A stretch of 64,000 nucleotides of DNA, taken from positions 16,281,611-16,345,610 of the forward strand of contig NC_135228.1 of assembly GCF_052324685.1 (NCBI RefSeq), given 5' to 3'. The translations under genes were made by a program, and so were the position numbers. The notes below the pieces were generated by a model. That model was not told the DNA's origin. It searched no databases and saw nothing but the letters and a program-made list of their open reading frames with translations. Shown one piece after another: positions 51,052 to 61,290 of the stretch; within the stretch, counting starts at the first letter, position 1; each line of letters starts with the position of its first letter. This stretch comes from Brachyhypopomus gauderio (Eukaryota; Chordata; Actinopteri; Gymnotiformes; Hypopomidae).

Positions 51052-51681
51052 CTACACATAAGCGCCATTGCTCGGGGTCGTGGATCGTGGCGCGGTGTAT
51101 TTGGCAGTATAACCACGATATTCTCTTTTGGGGCACTGGCAGCAAAGAAGCGCGCCCCCGATCATCAGCAGGCCAGCGGAACCCCAGCCAATGAAGAGAG
51201 ACGCTCCCAGCTCACGTCTCTGCGCATCCGCAAGCTGGGGGTTGTAGAAGTCCCTGATGACCGAATTCGCAGACCAAGACACCGGAATCAAACAGAGGAT
51301 GCCTCCGATCAGAAACAACACCCCAGCTGTGACGGACACTCTAGCTTTAGCCACGTCGTCTTCAAGGCAGTTGGTACACTTGCCACCCACGACTGCGAGC
51401 ATGAGTCCAAATAGGTTGACGATAATGGAGATAACCACGAGTGCTCGGGCGGCCTGTAGGTCCTGGGGAAGGGCCAGCATAGAGTCGTACACCTTGCACT
51501 GCATCTCACCGGTGCTTTGAATCACACAGTTCATCCACAGACCTTCCCAGTAGATCTGAGCAGTCACGATGTTCTGCCCAATGAACGCTGTAACTCTCCA
51601 CATCGGCAGCGCACAGATGATGATGTCGCCGAGCCAACCGATGAGAGCCAACGCCAGACCAAGGAGACCAAGTGCCGACAT
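51052..51681 (-). CDS. Claudin (claudin-3/4 type), 209 aa
   Basis: Single-exon claudin with ATG at 51681 ([18 protein letters not shown]). ECL1 has '[20 protein letters not shown]' (W30), 'EGLWMNC' and 'GEMQC'. TM2 is about 82-102; 'GGKCTNC' carries the usual juxtamembrane cysteines; TM3 is about 117-137; ECL2 '[17 protein letters not shown]'; TM4 about 160-180; then 'CCQCPKRE', a short tail rich in Tyr, Thr and Pro and a C-terminal AYV PDZ ligand. It has a TATA box 81 nt before the ATG and a poly(A) signal close behind the stop, so the transcript is compact. Of the intact genes it most resembles, by eye, the plus-strand gene at 55518 (shared GWLGDII and CCQCP). Confidence 0.95.
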   Translation of the reverse strand: MSALGLLGLALALIGWLGDIIICALPMWRVTAFIGQNIVTAQIYWEGLWMNCVIQSTGEMQCKVYDSMLALPQDLQAARALVVISIIVNLFGLMLAVVGGKCTNCLEDDVAKARVSVTAGVLFLIGGILCLIPVSWSANSVIRDFYNPQLADAQRRELGASLFIGWGSAGLLMIGGALLCCQCPKREYRGYTAKYTAPRSTTPSNGAYV

Positions 51682-51761
51682 CGTTCGTTCTTGCGTGTAC
51701 TAGCCTGCTGTTAATGGAAAAAGCCGTTAAGATGCCTGATGACCTTGGTTTACGTCGGACC

Positions 51762-51768
51762 TTTTATA
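51762..51768 (-). promoter_or_regulatory. TATA box of the 51 kb claudin
   Basis: TATAAAA on the minus strand, 81 nt before the ATG, which predicts a 5' leader of about 50 nt. Confidence 0.65.
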
Positions 51769-51784
51769 TGCCTCATTGCTAATC

Positions 51785-52873
51785 AGGCAGTAATTAGATT
51801 GATCATCATTGGACGCGCTAAATGCGCCAGGTGCAGTTGATCACAAAAAGCCCTAAAATGTTTAGCGCCCAATTTCATGTATTAACCCCTTTCAGAGGTA
51901 CACGTCGGTGTGAGTCAGATACAAAAACGTGTTTAAGCATATGTGACGTTTTACAGTTATATAAAGTATTTTCTTTCTGATAACTAGAAAATACTTATTT
52001 CTTATTAATTTTACAAAGTAGCCTATTCTCTTTTCTATAACAATTTTATGTGGATTTTTAAAATAATGAAAATAAGAATGCCTGCTTCACTGTTTGTGAC
52101 CAATTCCCTTTTAATTAATATTGAATTATCCAAAATAATGTTTTCATCATGAAAAGGTGAAAATATAGGTGGCTTTATTAAGATTGCCACTGGTCACTTC
52201 ATTACCACTGTTTATTAACAAACAGCTTCTCACTGGAGCTTTTAGAAACAGCTTTTGAGAGTTAAAGAAACATTCCAGTATTATTACAAGATTTGAACCT
52301 ACAAGATAAACTCAACTTAGGTTTCTACCTCATCCAGTAGCCCAGACCTCTTGGCAGCCCCACCACCAGGGAAGGCCATCCAGGTATACCCCATTATTCT
52401 CCACGATTCCAAATTTTCCAAACTAGAGAAGTAAAATGGGGGTTCCTGTAAGATCAGTGGCTTTCTACTTCCTGTATTCCTGTAAACTCATCATACTTGC
52501 ATACAGACTGTTCTGATTTCATCAACATACTGTTGAGACTCCAGTAGAGTCAGAACTTAGGCCACTTAGATCACTGCATGTGAGTAACAGCAATTCAAGC
52601 AATTTAATATCCTGATTTCAGGCCTTTACCTGTATCTTTTCACGGGTATAATTGAAAAGATTACCCAGATAACTTAATTACCCAGTGCCAGGGCCCACAT
52701 CTCATCCACACCATTGAAGAATGTCCTGTGGGTTGGAGAAGAATTACTGGAGGATTACCATGTTGATTACTGAGGTTTTAATGGTGAGATGGTAAAGGAC
52801 CGCTACTCACGGCCTTTTGTGCTACCTGCAGCTGCCATGCATTTATTCACCACACAGTACCAGCAATGTTCAT
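51785..52873. other. Intergenic, no feature recognised
   Basis: No exon or RNA gene recognised. Some of 52330-52860 may be old retroelement sequence next to the LTR, but no motif supports this. Confidence 0.35.
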
Positions 52874-53525
52874 TGTGGTGGAAATTTCAATATTTCCTTT
52901 CTTTCTATGATGTATTGTATATGTTAATCATATTAGTCACGTGATAGATGTATGAGCTAGAGCTTTTTACCTATATATGTATTAATCATGTAAGTAGGAC
53001 ACTGAAGCCATTCAGTGTCTGGTGTGGCTCAGTAGGTCTTAGAGGAATACTGTCTTTTCTCTGCCACATCATCGGCCTGATGTTCCTATGTTGACCTCGC
53101 TCTTATCCACACTGGAGACACCAGCTGGTCTCCTAGTCTCAACATGGAAGTGGCCACGTCGGCTCTCGGACCATCACAAGACTGGCAAGCGTGGATGGGG
53201 CATGCGAGGGGAGAAGCCAATATACATTTGTCCAATCATGTGCGATTTGTGTTATGTTCATCCAGTCATATGCATTGATCACCTCATGTTCACCTCGTGG
53301 ACACCGTGTGTGCTTATGATTAAAGTATAAAAGATGAGAGTTCGGAGAGGGGAATTGGCTCTCAAAGACACCTTGTGCGTTTGTAACAGGGGTCTCTGGA
53401 ACTAATCCATACTTGCTTAATAAATCCATACTTGCTTAATAAATTTATTTTACTCTATTATCTTACCCAACTGCTTCTGAATTTAATTGTGCTTACCATT
53501 TAAGGGTTACAGAATTTCAACCACA
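52874..53525 (+). mobile_element. Probable solo LTR of an endogenous retrovirus-like element
   Basis: Begins TGTGGTGGAAATTTC and ends GAATTTCAACCACA, so it starts TG, ends CA and has short imperfect inverted ends. Inside are a TATA-like 'gtataaaag' (about 53325) and, about 95 nt later, AATAAA signals in a short direct duplication ('ccatacttgcttaataaat'), the order expected of an LTR. No internal viral genes lie beside it, so it is a fossil solo LTR. A clear target duplication was not found, which suggests age. The family is not assigned. Confidence 0.5.
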
Positions 53526-53859
53526 ATTTTAACTTAAAATACATCTGGGAGGAGATGAACAGAAGACCACCTTTGTAAAACATGTGGACATCACAAACAT
53601 TTGGTAATGCCATGCTGCATCACCAATTCGCTGTAAAGTGCACATTGAGAAGGACAAAGTTCAGTTGATGAATAAGTGGCCACAACTCACAGGAGCTACA
53701 GCAGTTCCTGGGAGTTGTCAACTACTATCAGGGTTTTTTTCATGGTCTCACTCTTCAAAGGCACTTCATGCTGTCTATCTTATAAGATACAAAATGTTAA
53801 GTTAGTTTAATTCCAGTTAAACTAATTCCAGTCCTAACCCCAAACTCAATCAAGAGTTC

Positions 53860-54446
53860 CAAACCTCTTCTGTCATTAAAAACAGCACAAAAGGGGTCTA
53901 GGAGCATCATGGCATGGATTTCCGTGGTCAAGTAGCTGCATGCAATCCATGCATCATCAAGTACAATGCCAGGATGGAGTGATGTGATGCATGCTGCCAC
54001 TGGACTCTGGATCATTGAAAATGTATTCACACCTTTTTTTGGAAATCTGATCACACTTCTCAATACAGCAGTTAGTTGGAGGAGTCTGGATTTGTGTCAG
54101 TGCCACAGCCTCCCTGAGTATTGATGCTGACCATGTCCATCTACTCGTGACCACAGTGTACCCATCCTCTGATGGCTACTTCCAGCAAGATAACGTGCCA
54201 TAAAGCATGGATCATCTCAGACTGGTTTCTTGAACACATTCAATTGAGTTCAATGTACTCAAATGGCTTCCACAGTCACCAGATTTCAATCCAATAGAGC
54301 ACCTTTGGGACGTGGTGGATCGGGAAATTCCCATCATGGATGTGCAGCCGACAAATCTGCAGCAACTGTGTGATGCTATCATGTCAATATGGACCAGACT
54401 CTCTGGGGAATGTTTCCAGTACCTTGTTGAATCTACGCCACGAATA
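53860..54446 (+). mobile_element. Tc1-like transposon remnant (second group)
   Basis: Plus-strand phrases match a fish Tc1 transposase gene: 'gatggctacttccagcaaga', 'tggtttcttgaacacattca', 'aatggcttccacagtcacca', 'ccaatagagcacctttggga' (encoding the NPIEHLWD block) and 'ttgttgaatctacgcc'. The frame is interrupted many times and neither terminal inverted repeat is evident. Its right edge coincides with the left edge of the tandem duplication at 54.45 kb. Confidence 0.7.
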
Positions 54447-54534
54447 TATACAAAGCTTATCTAGTTCAAAGCATGGTACATGTTTGAACTGTGTAAGTTT
54501 TGATAGGTTTGTTGTTCTTTGTTTAATCTCACAG

Positions 54535-54720
54535 CAACAGTACCAATGGGTGTGTCTTTATCATGTGTCTTTAACTACTGGCTCCATGGTCACTATCAAA
54601 CTCACAGAACTGCAAGGGACTCTTAAGACTCAAAAAACATCAGTAATGTTTAATGATCTTACCCCTTCTGATGTAAGTTGGTTAGGTTCTGTGGTTTGTG
54701 CATTTAATTTTGACCAATAA
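54535..54720 (+). other. Putative terminal exon of an unrecognised gene (duplicated)
   Basis: A pyrimidine-rich tract and 'ctcacag' acceptor precede an open frame of 62 codons starting QQQYQW, with 'TTGSMVTIKLTELQGTL' and 'LTPSDVSWLGSVVCAFNFDQ'. Its TAA stop overlaps an AATAAA at 54716-54721. Unit 2 has the same block at 57899-58080, where the frame is broken by a poly-A run. I do not recognise the protein. It could be the last exon of a lost gene or part of an unknown repeat. Confidence 0.3.
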
Positions 54721-54952
54721 ACCCTATACCAATGCTTTCTCCATGTGTACGTCTGTAATGTACACTGATTCACAGTCATAAAAGATTTTGTAAATAGCCA
54801 ATAATAATATATTTTTCTAAAAATCAGTCCTTGCTTTAAAATCTACATATGGAAATCTACCATGGATCTTGTGGAAATGTGGAAGATTTTAATATCATAC
54901 TCTAAACATTCATCATTAAAATACAGCCATGTCATATTATATCAACAAAATC

Positions 54953-54954
<2 letters not shown>

Positions 54955-55027
<73 letters not shown>
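54955..55027. repeat. (TA)n microsatellite
   Basis: A long TA run, with a further palindromic TATA-rich tail to about 55075. Confidence 0.97.
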
Positions 55028-55030
<3 letters not shown>

Positions 55031-55422
55031 TAGATATATATATCTATATATATACATATGTATATCTATATATATATGAATAGATTGTGAATATTATGTG
55101 GTCTTACTTTAAATGGATATAAAATACTACTGAATATGTAAATATTGATGTGCCTATAATCATGAAAATGTGAAAAAAATGAAATGTGCCATATTTGTCA
55201 AGGCCTACAAACAGTTTACATAAAATTTGATTAGAAAAACAACATAAAAAATAATACATAATTTATATTGGCTAAAATGTCAGTATCATTTTCGGCTACT
55301 TTTATTCTATTGCTTTTTAACTTTAACTGGGCACTCACACGATCCAAGCACATCTGTAGGGGTCGTCGGTCCCCCACGATTTAGTCTAATCCCACCCTTA
55401 GAGGTACGGGAGGGGGTCTACG

Positions 55423-55428
55423 TATAAA
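55423..55428 (+). promoter_or_regulatory. TATA box of the 55 kb claudin
   Basis: TATAAA 90 nt before the ATG. The equivalent sequence is deleted in unit 2. Confidence 0.65.
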
Positions 55429-55517
55429 GTTATCCTGCGAGAAACCCTCACTTCTCAAAAAGTGTAAAGAAGTAAAGCAGCGCAAGGAAAAGTCCAACTA
55501 ATTCGTACAGCCTCGCC

Positions 55518-56150
55518 ATGGTGTCACTTGGGTTACAGATTTTAGGCATCACCCTCGCCGTTGTTGGTTGGCTTGGAGATATTATTACCTGCGTGCTCCC
55601 AATGTGGAGAGTAACGGCATTCATCGGCAATAACATTGTAACGGCTCAGATGGTTTTGGAAGGACTGTGGATGGCCTGTGTGGTGCAGAGTACGGGGCAA
55701 ATGCAATGCAAAGTTTATGACTCCATGCTTGCATTGGCACAGGATCTACAAGCTGCCCGGGCTCTCGTGGTCATCTCCATTTTGGTATCTCTTTCTGGGA
55801 TTCTCTTGGCGGTTGTAGGTGGCAAGTGCACCACTTGTATTAGTAATGAAACGGCTAAGGCAAAAGTTGCCATATCCGCGGGTGTGTTTTTTATTATAGG
55901 AGGACTGCTGTGTCTAACAACTGTGTGTTGGTCAGCGCATACCATAATCAGAGACTTCTACAACCCCCTGTTTTCCGACGCACACAGAAGGGAGCTCGGT
56001 GCTTCGCTGTATATCGGCTGGGGCTCCGCAGGTCTGCTTCTTATCGGGGGGGCAATACTGTGTTGCCAGTGCCCTCAGAAAGAAGAACGACCATACGTTG
56101 GCAAATACCCCGCACACAAGTCAACTGCATCGACGAAAGAGTTTGTATGA
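55518..56150 (+). CDS. Claudin (claudin-3/4 type), 210 aa; only plus-strand member
   Basis: Single-exon claudin with ATG at 55518 in a strong context (gccATGG). TM1 is about 8-28 with '[14 protein letters not shown]'; ECL1 has W30, 'GLWMAC' and 'GQMQC'. In the 'WEGLW' element the first Trp is Leu ('VLEGLW'), unlike every other claudin here; the signature residues W30, GLW and the two Cys are kept. TM2 about 82-102, 'GGKCTTC', TM3 about 117-137, ECL2 '[17 protein letters not shown]', TM4 about 161-181, 'CCQCPQKEE' and a C-terminus KEFV, a weaker PDZ ligand than YV. A poly(A) signal (AATAAA) lies at 56404-56409. Its duplicate in unit 2 survives only as a scrap at 59371-59534. Confidence 0.95.
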   Translation: MVSLGLQILGITLAVVGWLGDIITCVLPMWRVTAFIGNNIVTAQMVLEGLWMACVVQSTGQMQCKVYDSMLALAQDLQAARALVVISILVSLSGILLAVVGGKCTTCISNETAKAKVAISAGVFFIIGGLLCLTTVCWSAHTIIRDFYNPLFSDAHRRELGASLYIGWGSAGLLLIGGAILCCQCPQKEERPYVGKYPAHKSTASTKEFV

Positions 56151-56403
56151 GGACATTTTCCCTGCATTTATTTTTTAAAGCTTATAAAAAACCTTTAAAA
56201 CTGCGATTTTTTATGTGCGAGTTTTATGTTTTAATATCTTGCCTAAAAGAAAGGTATCTGCTAAGCTAGTAATAACGTATTGCAATATAGCACTTTAGGT
56301 TTTCATATCTTGCTTAATGAAAATTAATCTTCTTATTAGTTAGGTGATAGTGATTATCTTATGGGATGTTTTTTTATAAAAGCATTTATTGGATGACTTA
56401 AAC

Positions 56404-56409
56404 AATAAA
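56404..56409 (+). promoter_or_regulatory. Poly(A) signal of the 55 kb claudin
   Basis: AATAAA about 254 nt beyond the stop. The aligned place in unit 2 reads AGTAAA. Confidence 0.55.
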
Positions 56410-56920
56410 CATACGACTAATTAATTTAAGTGTGTTCTTATACTTAAAGATTTATGCTCAACTGTGCAGAAAAGGTTAAGTGTATAATGATCTCCCAAAA
56501 TCCCAGAATTACTGCAGAAAGGGATTTTGCTCAGTTTTCCAATTAAACTCTGTTGGAACCACATTTTATATAATAGAAAGAAAGACAGAAAGAGAAAGAG
56601 AAAGCGTATATCTGGGAATTAATCAGAAAACAAAATTAAGTCAGTAGAGGTATTCATTAATGAGTCACATGTTAATTTGCTTCATGATATTCCCTTATCA
56701 GGGATTTGAAATGAATTTAACTCAGCACATTTATAATGGGTGGGCATTATTTTTGCATGAATATTCTGCAAATCAGAAGTCCATTCAATAATCAATATAA
56801 AATGTGTAATATCAAAACATGCCTTCCAGGAAACAGGAAGGTAGATGAGTCCAGGTTTTCTCAGAGTTCACGATCCATCAGTACCTATGTCAGTTCTGTC
56901 ATAATTCTGGTCATAATTCA

Positions 56921-57314
56921 TTGCTGGGGCAACTTTGGCTGCTGCATATGTCTGGTGTTCCTTAGGTGGGCAATTCCAGCAAAGTAGACCTCCTCCCAAC
57001 AGGAGGAGAACTGTGGATCCCCAGCCAACATAGAGGGAGGCTCCAAGAGCAGCTTACAGGTATGAGAACGAGAAGGGCTGCGATGATGAAGATAACCCCT
57101 GAGAAGATGCAAGCTTTGGCTTTTGCTGACTCGTCCTCCATACAGTTGGTACACTTTCCTCCAACGACAGCCATCAGCACACCAAAGATGCCCACCAGGA
57201 CGGAGATGATAACCATGGCTCGAGCTGCCTGCAGGTCCTGTGGGAGAGCCAGCATGGAGTTGTAGACCTTACACTGCATCTGTCCAGTGCTCTGCACCAC
57301 GCAGTTCATCACAC
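56921..57314 (-). pseudogene. Broken copy of the 60 kb claudin
   Basis: Matches 60367-61002 but has lost two pieces. About 190 bp covering the 5' leader, start codon, TM1 and most of ECL1 is replaced by a direct joint from 'gcagttcatc' to promoter-side sequence. A 62-bp deletion at 57047/57048 removes ECL2 and shifts the frame. The C-terminal codons (56921-56962) are diverged. The rest (56963-57310) differs from the intact gene at only two positions I can find. The TATA box survives at 57359-57365. A transcript could be made, but no claudin fold could result. Confidence 0.88.
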
Positions 57315-57560
57315 AGTTCAAGTTTGGGAAATGTATCTGTGTGGTATTAATACACTGGTTTTATAGCTCAGACCACAAGGGTGGGGTCCATATTCACATT
57401 CAGAAGATAAAGGAGTCATCTGACAGTGGAGTTTAATCTCAGCCATTCTTGTGAGAGCCCTGAATACAATCAGAATTATTTCTACTAGGACCTAAATCAC
57501 ATATGCTGAGTTGAACTAATCAGAAAACATATTAAACATGTTACATTTTTTTTCTGTAAT

Positions 57561-57811
57561 TTTTGCTTCCATGTTCTAACTCAACAATGAAAAGATAATG
57601 TTTATTACATATTTAATTTTTCTTAACAATATGCAATGAATAACTTTTGAGCTTCATAAACATTCTGGGGCTATAATAAATACATCATGATTAGAAGTTA
57701 ATTATTCTTCATAATTATTCTTCAACTGACATTATATTATACATACACACACCCATATTAGTGTCATAATCATAGTTCTTCTTTGTTGATTAATGTTTAG
57801 TATAGATACAT
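57561..57811. other. Junction between duplication units
   Basis: AT-rich sequence joining the end of unit 1 homology to the start of unit 2. No feature recognised. Confidence 0.4.
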
Positions 57812-58325
57812 AATCAAAGCTTATCTAGTTCAAAGCACGGTATGTGTTTGAACTGTAATAAGTTCTGATATGTTTTTTGTTCTTTATTTAATCTCACAGC
57901 AACAGTACCAATGGGTTCCTGTAGTGTCTTTAACTACTGGCTCCATGGTCACTATCAAACTCACAGAACTGCAAGGAACTCTTAAGATAAAAAAAAAAAA
58001 ACATAAATTTTTAATGATCTTACCCATTCTGACGCTAAGTTAGGTCCTGTGGTTTGTGCATTTCCTTTTGACGAATAAACCATACACTAAAGCTTTCCAT
58101 GTGCATGTCCGTAATATAGATTGATTCACAAACATAAAACATGATGTAAACATAAAATATAACAAAAAAAAATGGATCTAAAATGGACACTAGAAATCTG
58201 CATCTGGATCAGAAATCATTGCCTCTAATGTACAAAATAACGTTACATGTGGAAGAATTTAATATCACACTCTAAGGTCTCATCAAAATATAGTCATGTC
58301 GTGTTATATCAATATAAAATACTGT

Positions 58326-58490
58326 GGATACAGTGGCGCAAAAAGGGGGTATGCAGTGTATGCGACGCATAGGGGCGCTGCACTAGAGGGGGCGCCAAAT
58401 GGATGAGATATAATACTGAATTTGTGTCCATCTTACGTACGCCAATGCCCCCCCCCCCCGCTCAACAAATTTCGTTCGGGGGGCGCCGAT
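58326..58490. repeat. GC-rich dispersed repeat fragment
   Basis: Starts 'cagtggcgcaaaaagggggt' and ends near 'gggggcgccgat'. It includes 'gatataatactgaatttgtg', which matches 'gatataatacttaatttgtg' at about 4069 inside the hAT-type element, so both derive from one repeat family. Confidence 0.5.
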
Positions 58491-58496
58491 AGTAAG

Positions 58497-58646
58497 CAGT
58501 GGCGGAGCTAGACTTTTTTTCAAGGGGTGGCCAAGGGGTGACCAAAGCTTTATCCGAGGGGTCCACGGGTGTCGACGGGGGGGGTGGCGAGTGTAAGTTG
58601 TCGACAGGGGTGGCCCCCCCGGCCCCCCCCTTTGGCTCCGCCACTG
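58497..58646. mobile_element. Short hAT-type MITE
   Basis: Begins CAGTGGCGGAGCTA and ends with the inverse of CAGTGGCGGAGCCA. The flanks atagtaag (58489-58496) and aaagtaag (58647-58654) match at 7 of 8 bases, an 8-bp target duplication with one change. Interior of G- and C-runs, no coding capacity. Confidence 0.75.
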
Positions 58647-59370
58647 AAAGTAAGTAATTGCAACCCTGTGTGGATATTACGAACGATTCATTGACGTATC
58701 TTTAGAATTATATAAAATAAGAATTAAGCAAATAAAATAAAAAAACATGTTGCTATAACAATACAACAGACACTACGTTTTGGTTAACATACAAAAAACA
58801 GACAAAGTAGTTTTATTCGGTTTAAATAAATAAAACACTTTCCGCAAGAACAGTCCTTTTTTCTTCGCAATGCTTGTCACGTGACTACGGAACGACTCAT
58901 TTCGCCGTTCATCATTTCTACTTTTTAGGCGCTTTAGGAACAAAGATCAGGTATTCGTGGAATTCGTGTATTAGATTTTCACAATGTAGACTCGATGAAA
59001 AACAACTTGAAAAACGTTAAATACGAAGATAACAATTAAGATAAAGCTACTGGGACTTGACTAGAGCATGTGATTTTACATCAGATTTGACTTAGTTAGT
59101 TGTGAAGGTCATATGAGTTGGAAAATTTATAATTGCGCTGCATCAGTTTGCCGGGGGGCCCGGTACCCACGGTGTTGTGCAAGTACGTTTTACTCATGAA
59201 GTTAAATCAAATCCGTTGGATATAATGACCACATTTCCTAAGGGATTTTTTCTTACAAATAATTGCGTTTTAGTCGAGCCTGTAGCTTTTTTAGCCAAGA
59301 TGACATTATAATTTCCGGTTTGTATTATACTATTGCTTTTTATATATAACTTTAACTGCGTATATCGTTT

Positions 59371-59534
59371 AGGAAGGACTGTGGATGGCCTCTGTTGTAC
59401 AGAGCACATGACTTTGTGCAAAGTTTATGACTTCATGCTTGCTTTGGCGCAGAATATGCTGCCTGGGTCTAGTGGCCATCTTGCCATACGTTGACAAAAG
59501 CTCCGCACACAAGTCAACAAAAAAGTTTGAATGA
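59371..59534 (+). pseudogene. Scrap of a claudin, unit-2 copy of the 55 kb gene
   Basis: Opens with 'ggaaggactgtggatggcct', the 'EGLWMA' codons of the 55518-56150 gene, continues through 'tgcaaagtttatgac' and 'tgcttgctttggc', and jumps from codons near 'ALVVI' to the last twenty or so ('ccatacgttgac' to the stop at 59532-59534). TM1 with the first half of ECL1, and everything from TM2 to TM4, are deleted. The 3' flank still aligns with unit 1 for several hundred bases. Confidence 0.85.
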
Positions 59535-60366
59535 GGACATTTTTCCTGGGTTTATTTTGCTAAGCTTTTTTATCTGTTATTGTAACGGAAACAACTTCGC
59601 ATTATTAGTCCTCGATGTGAGTTATCTTCTCTAATAGTGAGGTATATTCTAAGCTAATAGTACTTTAATTCAAGTTACACGTACACTGATCTTAAAACAT
59701 TAGTTACGTATTACAATATAACACTTTAGGTTTTCATATCTTGCTTAATGAAAAATCATAATAATCATTGTATTAGTTAGGTGACAGATTTTTCAAGTAA
59801 AACACATTTTTATTGGCGTACTTTAGCAGTAAACATATGACTAAACAATTGAATTGTGTTTTTATGCGGCAGTCAATAAAATGCTTAACTGTACTGAAAA
59901 TGGTACGACTTTAAAAGCAATGAAGCTCCCAAAATCCCTCAAATAATACTGAAAGGGAATTTTCTCAATTTTCCAATGAAACTCTACTGGGATCACATTG
60001 TATACAATTGAAAGAAAGAAAGAGAGGGGATCTGGGGATTAATCAGAAGAGGTCAGTAAAGGCACTAATCAATGAGTCACATGTTAATTTGCTTCATGAT
60101 ATTTTAATTATATACGTATATATACGTTTTAATGTTTCATTTCAATCATCACATTTCAAATGTGTGTATTTTGTTTTTGCAGGGACATTTGATAAATCAG
60201 ATGTCCATGTCATTATCATCAAATTTCAGTAGTAACATAATACACATGATATGAAAACATGCCTTCCTGAAAACACACCTTTAATCGTAGACAGGTCCAC
60301 TTTTCTTCAGAGTGCACAATCCATCAGTACCTACATCAGTTCAGATGGATATGTGTACTTTGTTGG

Positions 60367-61002
60367 TCAGACATAATTCATTGCTGGGGATGTTGATCTG
60401 GCTGGGGCAAACTTGGCTACTGCATAGGGCTGCTGCTCCTTAGGTGGGCAATTCCAGCAAAGTAGACCTCCTCCCAACAGGAGGAGAACTGCGGATCCCC
60501 AGCCAACATAGAGGGAGGCTCCAAGCTCTCGACGCTGGGCTTCGGACACTAGAGGATTGTAGAAATCCCTGATAAGAGTTTGTGCAGACCAGCTTACAGG
60601 TATGAGAACGAGAAGGGCTGCGATGATGAAGATAACCCCTGAGAAGATGCAAGCTTTGGCTTTTGCTGACTCGTCCTCCATACAGTTGGTACACTTTCCT
60701 CCAACGACAGCCATCAGCACACCAAAGATGCCCACCAGGACGGAGATGATAACCATGGCTCGAGCTGCCTGCAGGTCCTGTGGGAGAGCCAGCATGGAGT
60801 CGTAGACCTTACACTGCATCTGTCCAGTGCTCTGCACCACGCAGTTCATCCACAAACCCTCCCATATGACCTGGGCTGTCACGATGTTGGCTCCAATAAA
60901 AGCGGTGACCCTCCACATAGGCAGTGCGCAGGTGACAATTGTCCCTATCCAACCTGCTATAGCTAACATAACACCAAGGATCTGGAGGCCTTGAGATGCC
61001 AT
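60367..61002 (-). CDS. Claudin (claudin-3/4 type), 211 aa
   Basis: Single-exon claudin with ATG at 61002 ([20 protein letters not shown]). ECL1 has '[20 protein letters not shown]' (W30), 'EGLWMNC' and 'GQMQC'. TM2 about 82-102, 'GGKCTNC', TM3 about 117-137, ECL2 '[17 protein letters not shown]' with the NPLV element of claudin-3/4, TM4 about 161-181, then 'CWNCPPKE' and a tail ending MNYV, a PDZ ligand. A TATA box lies 83 nt upstream of the ATG. It is the retained minus-strand member of the duplicated pair, and its coding sequence has exchanged information with the broken copy at 56.9-57.3 kb. The named orthologue is not assigned. Confidence 0.95.
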   Translation of the reverse strand: MASQGLQILGVMLAIAGWIGTIVTCALPMWRVTAFIGANIVTAQVIWEGLWMNCVVQSTGQMQCKVYDSMLALPQDLQAARAMVIISVLVGIFGVLMAVVGGKCTNCMEDESAKAKACIFSGVIFIIAALLVLIPVSWSAQTLIRDFYNPLVSEAQRRELGASLYVGWGSAVLLLLGGGLLCWNCPPKEQQPYAVAKFAPARSTSPAMNYV

Positions 61003-61084
61003 CGTTACTGGTGGTCCTGCAGACAGTGGTCAATGCTTCATGAGAAAGTTTGGGAAATGTGTCTGTGTGGTTTTTACACACTGG

Positions 61085-61091
61085 TTTTATA
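61085..61091 (-). promoter_or_regulatory. TATA box of the 60 kb claudin
   Basis: TATAAAA on the minus strand within 'gctataaaacc'. Also present in the broken unit-1 copy at 57359-57365. Confidence 0.65.
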
Positions 61092-61290
61092 GCTCACACC
61101 ACATAGGTGGGGTTCTTCTGTACATTCAAACAGAAGTAAAAGGAGCCATCTGATATTGGAGCTCAATTTCCTCCATTGTTGTGAGAGCATTGAATACAAT
61201 CTGACTGATCCATTTCAGGACCTAGAACACATCTACTGAGTTGAACTAACCAGGAAATATATAAAATATGTTTGTATTTATTTCTGTTTA

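Larger units (their letters stand above)
54447..57560. repeat. Tandem segmental duplication, unit 1
   Basis: Aligns in order with unit 2 (57812-61290). Shared blocks: 'aaagcttatctagttcaaag' (54452 / 57817), 'ctggctccatggtcactatc', 'tgtcatattatatcaa', the plus-strand claudin, 'ttaggttttcatatcttgct' (56295 / 59726), 'acatgttaatttgcttcatg' and the minus-strand claudin with its TATA box. The flanks differ at roughly one site in five by eye, so the duplication is old. Confidence 0.88.
57812..61290. repeat. Tandem segmental duplication, unit 2
   Basis: Second copy of the unit described at 54447-57560. Relative to unit 1 it has about 1 kb of inserted repeat sequence at 58330-59320, has lost most of the plus-strand claudin with its promoter, and keeps the minus-strand claudin intact. 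Confidence 0.88.

Noticed and set aside
59194-59421. Minus-strand frame near the claudin scrap
   Set aside because: No resemblance to a known protein, and it overlaps the plus-strand claudin remnant.
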